Source: Lachnospiraceae bacterium
GTDB taxonomy: Bacteria > Bacillota > Clostridia > Lachnospirales > Lachnospiraceae
DNA length: 64,000 nt
Direction of reading: 5' to 3'
Assembly (NCBI GenBank): GCA_021628825.1
Contig: JAJXRY010000002.1
Location: forward strand, 1,116,001-1,180,000
Shown: in pieces, positions 20,086 to 28,620 of the stretch
How positions within the stretch are numbered: position 1 is the stretch's first letter
How the letters are laid out: every line of letters starts with the position of its first letter
Notes under the pieces: model-generated
The model's input: only the letters and a program-made list of their open reading frames with translations
Database searches by the model: none
Told to the model about the DNA's origin: nothing
Translations under genes and position numbers: made by a program

Positions 20086-20390
20086 ATGAAATTTGATGTT
20101 AAAACACAGGGAAAGAAAAATGGAGGTTGCTTTAGAAGGAAGAATGGACTCTGCAACAGCACCGGAATTTGAGAAGGAGATTTTCCAAAAAGCTTGATGG
20201 AGTTACCGAGCTTGTTCTGGACTTCACCGATCTTGCCTATCTTTCCAGTGCCGGATTAAGAGTGCTTTTATCCTGTCAGAAGAAAATGAATGCAGCAAAG
20301 GGGAGTATGGTTGTAAAGCATGTCAATGAAATTATTATGGAAGTATTTGAAGCAACCGGATTTGACAGTATTTTAACGATTGAAAATTAA
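20086..20390 (+). CDS. STAS-domain protein, anti-sigma-factor antagonist-like (frameshifted)
   Basis: Small cytosolic protein of the SpoIIAA/RsbV type, which releases a sigma factor by binding its anti-sigma kinase. It reads MKFDVKTQ, EGRMDSATAPEFEKEI and then the conserved LVLDFTDLAYLSSAGLRVLL, where the Ser pair is the phosphorylation site. Two extra A bases (near 20115 and 20186) break the frame. The start ATG at 20086 follows AAGGGGG. No cognate kinase is adjacent. Its upstream region was replaced by an IS, so expression now depends on the element or on remote read-through. Confidence 0.75.
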
Positions 20391-20416
20391 GGGAGACAGA
20401 ATATATGGCGTTTCTC

Positions 20417-20488
20417 AAGGTTGGCATCTGGAATCCCCCCCGATGGAATAGGTGTGCACTGGCCGGTACATAATATGTAAACAAATTT
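20417..20488 (+). repeat. Leader motif shared with 23486-23552 (copy 1)
   Basis: GGTTGGCATCT, GAATCCC, GGAATAGGTGTGC and CATAATAT appear in this order. The same blocks (GGTTGGTATCT, GAATCCC, GGGACAGGTGTGC, CATAATAT) precede the YitT gene. Both copies end about 20-30 bp before a start codon. The function is unknown. Confidence 0.45.
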
Positions 20489-20510
20489 TTATTGAATAAG
20501 GAGGAAAACG

Positions 20511-21137
20511 ATGGATAAGAAAGCAATGTATAAACTCAGTTACGGTCTGTTTGTTCTGACAGCGAAGGAAGCAGACAAGGATAATGGGTGTATTATCAAT
20601 ACAGCCATTCAGGCGGCCTCTGAGCCGAACCAGTTGAGTATTTGTGTGAATAAACAGAATTACACACATGACATGGTTAAGAGAACGGGAGAGTTTACTG
20701 TATCAGTACTCAGCCAGAATGCAGATTTCGGGATGTTTAAGCATTTTGGGTTCCAGTCCGGGCGGGATGTGAATAAGTTTGAGAATTTTACGCAATGCTC
20801 CCGTGGGACAAATGGGATTTATTATATTACAGAGGGAACGAATGCCTACCTGTCGGTAAAGGTAAAGAAAACCGAGGATCTTGGTTCGCATACCATGTTT
20901 ATAGGTGAGATTACGGATATGGAGGTCTTAAGTGAGGCTCCATCGGTAACCTATGATTATTATCTGAACAACATAAAACCGAAGCCACAGGCTGTAGGAA
21001 CAGCAGAGGGCGGACAGACCATCTGGCGCTGTACCATCTGCGGCTACGAATATGTTGGTGAAGAATTGCCGGAGGATTTCATCTGTCCTATATGCAAGCA
21101 TCCGGCATCCGATTTTGAAAAGATTGTGAAGAAGTAA
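20511..21137 (+). CDS. Flavin reductase-rubredoxin fusion (Hrb-like)
   Basis: An electron carrier used by strict anaerobes to detoxify oxygen or nitric oxide. The N-terminal 155 residues are a flavin reductase-like FMN-binding domain (MYKLSYGLFVLT, SICVNKQNYTHDMV, AYLSVKV). The C-terminus is a rubredoxin domain with two iron-binding pairs, CTICGYEYVGE and CPICKHP. This matches high-molecular-weight rubredoxin, which passes electrons from NADH to flavodiiron proteins. The 208-residue length is normal and the frame intact. The start ATG at 20511 follows AAGGAGGAAAACG. A terminator follows. Confidence 0.87.
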   Translation: MDKKAMYKLSYGLFVLTAKEADKDNGCIINTAIQAASEPNQLSICVNKQNYTHDMVKRTGEFTVSVLSQNADFGMFKHFGFQSGRDVNKFENFTQCSRGTNGIYYITEGTNAYLSVKVKKTEDLGSHTMFIGEITDMEVLSEAPSVTYDYYLNNIKPKPQAVGTAEGGQTIWRCTICGYEYVGEELPEDFICPICKHPASDFEKIVKK

Positions 21138-21162
21138 AGTCAAGGAAAACAAAAGCTTTTGA

Positions 21163-21212
21163 AATCCCCCTGCAGCATTACACTCTGTTTTTATTTGCTG
21201 CAGGGGATTTTG
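21163..21212 (+). terminator. Intrinsic terminator after the rubredoxin fusion
   Basis: Stem AATCCCCCTGCAGCA / TGCTGCAGGGGATT with an 18-nt loop, followed by T residues. Confidence 0.85.
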
Positions 21213-21356
21213 CATTATAACTGTGGGTACAGAACTGTCATGGACTCATTTCCTGACCGGGAAGGAATATTCAGTTGTGTGATCATATCACAGAAAATGG
21301 CGAAGAGTTTGCTTATAATGGAGTCATCAAAACAAAAGACAAAGGAGGAATGTAAC

Positions 21357-21506
21357 ATGTCTGCGATTAATATCAGTACCAATAATTTTCAGAAAGAAGT
21401 AATGAATTCCGATAAAACCGTCCTGCTGGATTTCTGGGCACCCTGCCGTATGGTAGTTCCAATCATAGAGGAGATTGCAGAGGAACGGTCTGATATCAAG
21501 GTGGGT
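21357..21506 (+). pseudogene. Thioredoxin, truncated and lacking its active-site loop
   Basis: The first 50 codons of a thioredoxin: MSAINISTNNFQKEV then LLDFWAPCRMVVPIIEEIAEE. The canonical WAxWCGPCRM is here WAPCRM, a clean loss of four residues that removes one of the two redox cysteines. Homology stops after SDIKVG at about 21506, where the sequence turns into the tail of a convergent crp-type gene. The strong ribosome site (AAAGGAGG) and start ATG 21357 remain. It cannot work as a thioredoxin. Confidence 0.8.
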
Positions 21507-21508
21507 GT

Positions 21509-22027
21509 TTCGTGGGTGATTTCCAGTTCATTGCTTCCTTCAATGGATGCTTCTTCAAACAGAAATAAAGCAACACGTTTATCCAGGCTTTTCCACATGA
21601 TCTGTTCGATCAGCCACATGACATCAGAAAAGCGGGAAGCCATTAACTCATTGGTATAGTTTGCGGCAGCAGCAGATTCCTGCATGATGCTCTTATAGGT
21701 CTCCGCCGGGATGACCCAGAGATCTGTGTCTTTCTCAGCTTCAATGATTACCTCAAACTGGATGGAACGCATGATACATGAGGCGGAGAGCAGACACATA
21801 TCCATATCAAACAGACGGTAAAGCGTGATCTCCCGTCCTTCATCCGAAAGGATATAAGTTCGAAGCTGTCCCGATTTAATCAGTAATAATCCGGTACAAT
21901 CCAGATTTCCGTTGTGAAGGATCGTTCCTTTTTTTACCTGTCGTGCAGTCAAACTGTCTGAAATCAGGTTTTTTTCTGTGCAGTATTTAAATCATTTCAT
22001 ACTGGAAAAATAGTTTTCGAAGTTCAT
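21509..22027 (-). pseudogene. Crp/Fnr-family regulator, missing its DNA-binding helices
   Basis: Transcription factor with an N-terminal cyclic-nucleotide-binding-like beta roll (KKGTILHNGNLDC, GLLLIKSGQLRTYI, DEGREITLYRL) and the dimer helix. The protein stops matching at ELEITHE, exactly where the C-terminal helix-turn-helix should begin. The remaining frame is antisense thioredoxin sequence. There is also a frame break near the N-terminus (about 21990). The likely original start is ATG 22027 after AAGGGAGAT. Without the helix-turn-helix it should not bind DNA. Confidence 0.78.
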
Positions 22028-22167
22028 ATAGTCAATCTCCCTTTATGAACGAAGTATACTTATTTTTTTAAAAACACGTCAATGATATGCCGTAACCATT
22101 GCAGAGAAGAAAACAGTTGCTTTTGCAACACCGCCCGCGCGTGAAGAGTTCGCCTGCGAACTCTTTA

Positions 22168-23380
22168 TTATATCCGGAAACAGGAATCAACCTGCGAAAC
22201 AATTTCAGCGTCAATCCAGCCCTTGTCTGCCATATCTTTTAGAATTCCACAGGCTTTTTCATGAGACATCCCCTGCTTATAAGGGCGGCTCTCGGTTAAA
22301 GCCTGATAAATATCTACACATGCCATCATGCGCTCCTGGGTGTTCAGGTCGGCAGCCGTTTTTGCCAAAGGGATAACCGGTGCCGTCTAACCGTTCATGG
22401 TGAAAAGCCGCCCAGTCCCGCAGCTCTTCGAAACCATCAATTTCAGACAGAATATAATAGGTATAAGAGGCATGGTCCTTCATGGTGGTAAATTCCTCAT
22501 CCGTTAAGCGGCCGGGCTTTTCCAGAATTTCATTTCCGACGGCAACCTTTCCGATATCATGTAATGCGCCTGCCAGATACATTTTCTGTGCAGTCTCTTC
22601 ATCGAATCCCATGTAGCGCGCCAGTTTTTCCGCATCAATGGCAACGCCGATGGAATGGGTGCTGGTAAAGGGCGATTTATAGTCGACAATATGTGCAAAG
22701 AAATCAGCCAGTACCTTAATCTGCGAAAACGTAAGCTCCTGCCTGATGCGGGGAACCTTGTTCCATAGACAGGCATCCAGATCCCTGCTTCCAAGAGAAA
22801 GAAAATGGGCCTCTGAAAAGCTTTTAAGAAATGCATTTACACATTCCGCATCGAACATGCGCCCATTTGCTTTTTGAAGAAAATCGAGGGCCTTTTCCCA
22901 GGTGGCGGTAGTAAAGCTTTGGGTGCGGCAGGCCACATCCAGCAGGTCACACAGATGAATAATACGTGCAAAAAGAGGCGTTTCCTCCCATTTTTTGCCA
23001 AAAGGACCGGTTCCATCCGCATTCTCGTGATGGTATAAAATCACATTCGTTACATCTGTGTGAAAGGGCAGACCCTGAATATTATGCTCTCCCATAGAAC
23101 AATGTGCGCCCAGTCTTGAAAATTCCTGTGCAGCAGAAGCCCGGGCAATATCGTTATGCAGCTCCTCCTGAATATATTGCGTCAGGGCATTGTCATGCAA
23201 TAAGGCACAGACCGCCAGATCCTGCAGCTCTTTGCCCTGAATACCCATCTGTTCTGCAACGCAGACACTCATATATGCAACACGCTTGGCATGCTTACTG
23301 GTTACATGAACCAGCTCTGCCTCTACACAGTCCAGTGCATAAGAGCATGCCGAAAACAATCCTAAAACATCCAGTTCCAT
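22168..23380 (-). CDS. Tandem HD / HD-GYP signalling phosphodiesterase (one frameshift)
   Basis: Predicted cyclic-di-nucleotide hydrolase of about 404 residues built from two HD-type halves. The N-terminal half has a weakened site (LLHDNA, then HHENADGTG). The C-terminal half is a standard HD-GYP domain: GALHDIGKVAV, a Lys/His in MKDHASYTY, and HHERLDGTGYP with the GYP signature. One base change near 22360 shifts the frame after GTGYP; corrected, it ends VSQVDSCFRI. The start ATG 23380 follows GGGAGGAATACC. No membrane or receiver domain is present, so it is cytosolic. c-di-GMP as substrate is the family default. Confidence 0.85.
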
Positions 23381-23485
23381 AAGGTATTCCTCCCGATGAT
23401 GATAAAACTATTTTACTCTCAAACCTGTGGAATGCAAGCAGAAAAGTGTGGACAGGTGAAGAGGGTCTTGACTATTGTCTGCGGT

Positions 23486-23552
23486 TGGTATCTAATAATC
23501 GTAGAATCCCTGAATGGGACAGGTGTGCGCCCGCTTGCGCATAATATAAAAA
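23486..23552 (+). repeat. Leader motif shared with 20417-20488 (copy 2)
   Basis: The same ordered blocks as copy 1, with a small hairpin (TCCCTGAATGGGA) and GTGTGCGCCCGCTTGCGCAT between them. It lies just upstream of the YitT gene. Confidence 0.45.
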
Positions 23553-23572
23553 GATTGTGAAGAAGTGAAACC

Positions 23573-24495
23573 ATGAGTAAAAAGCTTAACTTTATGGAAA
23601 TCATGAAAGAAACCGGAATTCTGACTGTGGCGGTAGCCATTATTGCAGCAGCAGTATACTTTTTCCTGGTGCCAAGCCATGCATCCGTCAGCAGTATTTC
23701 CGGTCTTGGAATTGTACTGTCTAACTTTGTGCCGCTTCCTTTGTCCGCAATTACGATGATTCTGAATGTGGTGCTCTTATTGATTGGATTTGTGACCTGT
23801 GGAAAAGAATTCGGAATCAAAACAATATATACAAGCATTATGCTGCCGTTATTTTTAGGACTTTTTGAAGTGGTATTTCCAAAAGCCGGTTCAATGACGG
23901 ATAGTCAGGAACTGGATGTACTCTGTTATATTCTGGTGGTTAGCGTGGGGCTTAGTATTCTTTTTAACCGGAATGCATCTTCCGGTGGTCTGGATATTGT
24001 TGCGAAGATTATGAATAAGTATCTTCATATTGAGCTTGGCAGGGCAATGTCACTTTCCGGTATGTGTGTGGCGCTGTCCGCGGCATTGGTATATGATAAG
24101 AAAACTGTGGTGCTGAGTATCCTGGGTACCTATTTCAACGGAATCATTCTGGATCATTTTATTTTTTTGATCAGAACCGAAAACGGCGCGTCTGCATTAT
24201 CACCGGGAAGGAAGAAGAACTTCGACAGTTTATTATTCAGGATCTGCATAGTGGAGCAACAGTCTATGAAGCTATAGGAGCCTATAATCTGGAAAAGCAT
24301 AATGAGATTATTACGATTGTGGATAAAAGTGAATATCAGAAGCTGATGAAGTTTATCAATGAAATTGATCCGAAGGCATTTATTACGGTTTATAATGTAT
24401 CCAGTATGCGTTATCAGCCGAAGCATAAAAAGCAGTATTTAAGCGGAATGCAACTGACGGTTGACAGATTTCTAAGGCTGTTTGGCAGCAGGTAA
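23573..24495 (+). CDS. YitT-family membrane protein (frameshifted)
   Basis: Integral membrane protein of unknown role, common in Firmicutes. About five to six hydrophobic segments occupy the first 200 residues, with the family hallmarks GLGIVLS and NASSGGLDIVAKI. They are followed by the cytosolic DUF2179 domain (RRVCIITGKEEELRQFI to FITVYNVSSM). A seven-T run at 24162-24168 breaks the frame at the domain boundary; one more T gives a single frame to TAA at 24493-24495. The start ATG 23573 follows GTGAAGAAGTGAAACC. At about 307 residues it is normal for the family. Confidence 0.85.
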
Positions 24496-24590
24496 CCGGG
24501 CTTGAATAAAATTTTGCAGTTGCCGGCGCGCAATCCAGGCATTTTAAAATACCTGTTGACGTAGATATGCAGTTTTTATTATGATAATTC

Positions 24591-24660
24591 AAAGAAACAA
24601 AAGAAACAAAGAAACAAAGAAACAAAGAAACAAAGAAACAAAGGATGATTTGCATATAAT
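24591..24660 (+). repeat. AAAGAAAC tandem repeat upstream of a -10 box
   Basis: Seven copies of AAAGAAAC (one with an extra A) fill 24591-24639. TATAAT lies at 24655-24660, so the -35 position of this promoter is within or at the edge of the repeat. The toxin-antitoxin pair starts at 24682. Confidence 0.8.
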
Positions 24661-24681
24661 ACGAAAGGTGAGGATAAAAAA

Positions 24682-25069
24682 ATGACAGCGGTAATCATGA
24701 AAGGAAATATTCCTATGGAAATGAAGAAAAATTAATATCTCCGCAAAACGGCAGATCACGATTCCTCAAAAAAATTTTTTTACAATGTTGGGATTTGGTA
24801 CAGAAGCAGAATGTATGGTACGGGGAAATGAGTTGGTAATCCGTCCGCTGAAAGAAAACGCAGGCGGTGAGTTTGCAGAACAGATTTTATCAGATCTTAT
24901 AGCGCAGGGGTATAGTGGTGAAGAATTGCTTACACGATTCAAAGCAGCACAGAAGGAAGTGCGCCCTGCCGTAGAAAAAGATGCTTACGGAAGCACAACT
25001 GGTTGCTGAGTCGCAGACTGAGTATGCTACCTATGAAGACATTTTTTTGGAACGGAGGAGAAGGAATGA
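24682..25069 (+). CDS. AbrB/MazE-type antitoxin (frameshifted)
   Basis: Antitoxin and autoregulator of a type II toxin-antitoxin pair. A swapped-hairpin AbrB domain is visible at ISAKRQITIPQ to LGFGTEAECMV, then a C-terminal region (LLTRFKAAQKEVRPAVEKM) that should wrap the toxin. Single extra A bases near 24730 and 24978 break the frame; corrected, it ends FGTEEKE at TGA 25067-25069. The start ATG 24682 follows AAAGGTGAGG. It overlaps the toxin by 4 bp (ATGA), so the two are translationally coupled. Confidence 0.75.
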
Positions 25070-25399
25070 CGGAGGTAAAATTTCTTCCTCCTGCAGCAAA
25101 GTTTCTTAAGAAACTGAAAGACAAAAAAAGCTTAAAGCCCTGTATCAGGAAGCAATCGATAAGATTTGCGAAGATCATTTGGCGGGCGAATTAAAGACAG
25201 GAGATCTGGCCGGAGTATATGGATATGATATTTATTACAATAAGACCAATTATGAACTGGCCTATACGGTAGAATATGTTGAGGATAAAGTTATTGTTGT
25301 AATTATGGCTGGAACAAGAGAAAATTTTTTTATGATCAGTTGAAGCAGTATATGAAAAAAATACAAAATTCCAGTGAGCTGGAAATCAGCATAAACTAA
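25066..25399 (+). CDS. RelE/ParE-family toxin (frameshifted)
   Basis: Toxin partner of the AbrB-type antitoxin. It begins MTEVKFLPPAAKFLKKLKDK and continues DKICEDHLAGELKTGDLAGVYGYDIYYNKTNYELAYTV-like beta strands, the RelE/ParE fold. Whether it cuts mRNA or poisons gyrase cannot be told. Length errors in a seven-A run near 25127 and a seven-T run near 25326 break it; the restored protein is about 110 residues and ends ELEISIN. It starts inside the antitoxin stop codon. Confidence 0.72.
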
Positions 25400-25407
25400 T
25401 GATCCAT

Positions 25408-26172
25408 TTACGCCTTTTTAAAGATAAGGAACGATACAGCAAGCCGGAATAATTCCTCTGTGGTAAGCAAGGTATACACACCGACAATTCCCCACTTAAA
25501 TACATATGCTGCAAGCAGACACAGTGGAATTCCGATACACCATGTGCCGATTATATCAATAATCATAATGATTTTTGATGTTGCCGCCACTTCTGATAAT
25601 GCCTCCGCCAAGTATCATATTTTCCACCTTGACCGGAGCATACAGGGCAAATACGATAAGCAGTGTCTTTCCAAGCTCTTTTACGCTGTCATCAACACGA
25701 TAGAATCCGGTATATACTCCGGCCAAAAAGAATGAGCAAAGCCGATACCGTTACTGCACCAAATAAGCCTGCACACATAATCTTCTTCGACTCTGCGTAA
25801 GCCTCATCATATTCTTTCCTTCCAAGCCTCTTGCCGACCATTACACCGGCAGCCGCAGACAATCCGCTAAGTGCACCTACGATAAGCCCTTGGATCGGAG
25901 CAGTAAGTGTATAGGCTGCAAGGTTTGATGTGCCAAGATGTCCATAAACAGCCGACTCCACATTTTGCCCGAGACTCCATAAAAATTCACTGATCAGAAT
26001 CGGCATAATCATGATCAGATAATCCCTGATTGTGATTTTGTTAAAATGTAGAGACAATACCGGTTTGTCTCCCTCTTTTCTGATACATAAGACAAATCCG
26101 GTAACAATAAATACCAGGTTAAACAACTGCGAAATAAGTGTGGCAATGGCAGCTCCCTTTATTCCCATACAT
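25408..26172 (-). pseudogene. MATE-family efflux transporter, C-terminal half only
   Basis: Sodium- or proton-coupled drug exporter remnant. The visible sequence starts in the middle of the family (MGIKGAAIATLISQ) and covers the second six-helix bundle, including PILISEFLWSLGQNVESAVYG and VMVGKRLGRKEYDEAY. The N-terminal half, about 220 residues, is missing: at about 26172 the sequence changes to unrelated DNA before an Xre gene. A further break lies near 25620-25690. The gene is dead and marks one edge of the accessory region. Confidence 0.82.
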
Positions 26173-26203
26173 GAAAATTTGAAGTTTAGTGATAGAAAGT
26201 GAG

Positions 26204-26223
26204 ATGAGACAAAGGTGTCTCAT
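26204..26223. promoter_or_regulatory. Palindrome at the edge of the accessory region
   Basis: ATGAGACA-AAGG-TGTCTCAT, a perfect 8-bp stem without a following T run. It could be an operator for the adjacent Xre gene or a weak terminator. Confidence 0.4.
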
Positions 26224-26309
26224 TTGAAAAAATAGGGCATTGCTCGCTTTGTGTCCTGTTATTTTTTGGTTCTATATGTAAGATTGTCTTGAAAGGAGGT
26301 CAAAGACTG

Positions 26310-26929
26310 ATGAATCAGATTAAAATCGGAGAATTTCTAAAGGAACTCCGTAAAGAAAGGGGACTTACGCAATAACAACTTGCAGAACGGTTTAATGTAT
26401 CACGAAGGTCTGTATCAAGATGGGAAACTGGTAATAATATGCCTGACTTAGATACACTTATTCAGATGGCAGATTACTATGAAATTGATTTGCGAGAGTT
26501 ATTAGATGGAGAAAGGAAAAGCGAGAAAATGAATGAAGAACAGAAAGAAACTGTATTGAAAGTTGCAGAATACAGCAACATTGAAAAGGAAGTTAAAAAG
26601 AAAGAAATTAAATAGGTATTTTTATTATAGGCGGAATTTGCTTTTTTTACTTGTTATTTTTCAATCATCAGTTTGAAATATTATCGCTGATTTTTTTCGT
26701 AATCCGATAGATGATTTTTGTGGCGGGTGCATTGACAAGTATGGGTATCCTTTTTGAGTTTGTTGGTTTCTACAACAACAATCATCAAGTAAGTTTAAAA
26801 CAAAGGAAGCAAGAATTATTTATGCGTAAAAAAACTAATCACATGAAACTTCCAGTAATAAGCTCTGTTGGTGTGCTGATTTTTTTCTACGATATACTCC
26901 TTCAAAAAGGAGTGTGCTCTTATGGGTAG
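26310..26929 (+). pseudogene. Xre-family regulator with premature stop and membrane tail
   Basis: A helix-turn-helix repressor (LKELRKERGLTQ, then QLAERFNVSRRSVSRWETG) in which codon 22 is TAA, at the position where the family usually has Glu (LTQEQLAE). The first frame ends at 26615. Hydrophobic sequence continues in shifted frames to about 26850 (IFIIGGICFFYLLFF, then GALTSMGILFEFVGF), suggesting an original two-helix membrane tail. The start ATG 26310 has a strong GAAAGGAGGT. Unlike most breaks here, the stop is a base substitution and so more likely real. Confidence 0.65.
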
Positions 26930-27907
26930 AGAAATTTATGACATCATCAATGACATGGCAGAAGTATTAAATGCATCGCAGATGCAGAAACTACAAGAGG
27001 TGTTGGTAAAACGATTATCTGAAAATACTGTATCTGATTATTTGCAGACAACGAATATGGACTTTCTAGTTATGTTTTTTTAACTGCAAAGCATTTAGAA
27101 GGGTGTTCTGACAAAACAATACGCTATTATAGGTGTAATATCGAAAAAGATGCTGGATACAATAAATATTCCGGTGATAAAGATTACAACGGAAATGCTG
27201 CGAAAATATCTTGTGGGGTATCAAGCAATAAATAATTGTGGAAAGGTAACTATTGATAATATTCGTAGAAGTCTTTCCACTTTTTTTTCGTGGCTAGAGG
27301 AAGAGGATTATATTATAAAAAGCCCAATGAAAAGAATTCATAAGGATAAAGACTGCCGTTATTGTAAAAAGATACCATTCCGGATGAGAAAAATAGAAAT
27401 TCTTAGAGATAATTGTAATAATCTGCGTGATAGGGCAATGATTGATTTTTCTGCTTTCAACAGGAATTAGAGTAGGCGAATTGGTAAGGCTGAACATTGA
27501 TGATATAGATTTCTCTGAGCGGGAATGCGTGGTTTATGGCAAAGGAGACAAAGAGAGGAAAGCATATTTTTGATGCTAAGACCAAAATTCATTTGTTGAA
27601 TTATATTGAATCAAGGACAGATAATAATATAGCGTTATTTGTGTCGTTAAACAAACCACACAGTAGACTTACTGAAAGCGGTGTGGAGTTACGATTACGA
27701 GAAATGGGGAAGAAGTTAGGTGTAGAAAAGGTACACCCACATAAGTTCAGAAGGACTATGGCCACCAGAGCAATTGAGAAAGGTATGCCGATTGAACAGG
27801 TACAGAAAATTCTGGGACATGAGCAAATAGATACAACGCTCAGATATGCAATGGTTAATCAAAACAATGTGAAGCTATCGCATCGAAAAATATATTTCAT
27901 AGATTGA
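26922..27907 (+). CDS. Tyrosine recombinase / integrase (several frameshifts)
   Basis: Site-specific recombinase of the XerC/D-integrase family, about 325 residues when assembled. The N-terminal SAM-like core-binding domain is seen in KHLEGCSDKTIRYYRCNIEKM and SLSTFFSWLEEEDYI. In the catalytic domain the Arg (TGIRVGELVRL), His-x2-Arg (HPHKFRRTMA), His (ILGHEQIDTT) and nucleophile Tyr (LRYAMV) are all present. Breaks lie near 27075, 27147, 27350, 27400 and 27455, mostly in A/T runs. The start ATG 26922 follows AAAAAGGAGTG. It could have mobilised this region, but no att sites were found. Confidence 0.78.
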
Positions 27908-27933
27908 CTTGTAACGCAAAAAGACGTTACAAT
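27905..27933 (+). promoter_or_regulatory. Promoter and operator of the DinJ/ParE-type operon
   Basis: TTGACT (27905-27910) and TACAAT (27928-27933) are 17 bp apart. The perfect inverted repeat TTGTAACG (27909-27916) / CGTTACAA (27925-27932) covers the spacer and -10. This is the layout expected for autorepression by an antitoxin. Confidence 0.75.
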
Positions 27934-27958
27934 AAAAGAAAAGATGGAGGTGTATTCT

Positions 27959-28262
27959 ATGGGAAAAACAGCAACATTAAATATAAGAGTGAATCCAGAT
28001 GTAAAAGAAAATGCAGAAAGTGTATTGGCACAATTAGGGATACCAATGGCTACTGCTATAGATATGTATTTAAAACAAATATCATTAGTAGGAGGAATTC
28101 CCTTTTTCTATTGTGTTACCAAAAGCAGCTAATTCAGTGAATGCAGATATGATGTCTGTTACACAGATTCATCAAAAGTTAGAAAAAGGATATGCCGATA
28201 TAGAGAAAGGAAATGTTGAGGATGCAGCTAGTGCGTTTGTGGCATTTAGAGAGAGGCATTAA
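27959..28262 (+). CDS. RelB/DinJ-family antitoxin (frameshifted)
   Basis: Antitoxin with an N-terminal ribbon-helix-helix DNA-binding fold: MGKTATLNIRVNPDVKENAE, then LAQLGIPMATAIDMYLKQI and GGIPF, the RelB/DinJ hallmark. The C-terminal part (QKLEKGYADIEKGN) should neutralise the toxin. One extra T near 28104 breaks the frame; corrected, it ends FVAFRERH with TAA at 28260-28262. The start ATG 27959 follows GATGGAGGTG. The stop overlaps the toxin start by one base. Confidence 0.85.
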
Positions 28263-28583
28263 TGAAGCAATATAAGGTAGAGATTACAAAAGAAGCTTTG
28301 CAGGATATGGAAGATATATACAATTATATTGCTATAGATTTGCTTGCTCCGGATAATGCAATGGGGCAATATAATCGCATTGCTGATGAAATACTTACAT
28401 TAGACACTTTCCCGGAACGATTTAGGATTATGGATTCTGAGCCGGAAAAGAGAATGGAGTTGCGTAGAATGCTCGTCGATAATTATTCAGTGTTTTTACA
28501 CAATCCGTGATGAAAGGGTAATTGTAACGGATGTGTTATACACGGCATCTGATATAGAAGCACGTTTGAGAGGCGAGCTATAA
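28262..28583 (+). CDS. RelE/ParE-family toxin (frameshifted)
   Basis: Toxin of the DinJ-type pair, about 106 residues. It begins MKQYKVEITKEALQDMEDIYNYI, the ParE-type N-terminal helix pair, and continues PERFRIMDSEPEKRMELRRM and, after a one-T correction near 28494, YTIRDERVIVTDVLY, the last beta strands of the fold. Gyrase is the usual ParE target, but RelE-like RNase activity cannot be excluded. The start ATG is 28262, sharing a base with the antitoxin stop. Confidence 0.83.
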
Positions 28584-28620
28584 AAGCACGCGTTTATTTG
28601 AATTTGACGGAGGAAAATGT

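Noticed and set aside
24773..24788. Frameshift in the antitoxin gene at the A7-T7 tract
   Set aside because: The run lengths keep the frame (reads PQKNFFTMLG), so this tract is not a break, although flanking runs in the same gene are.
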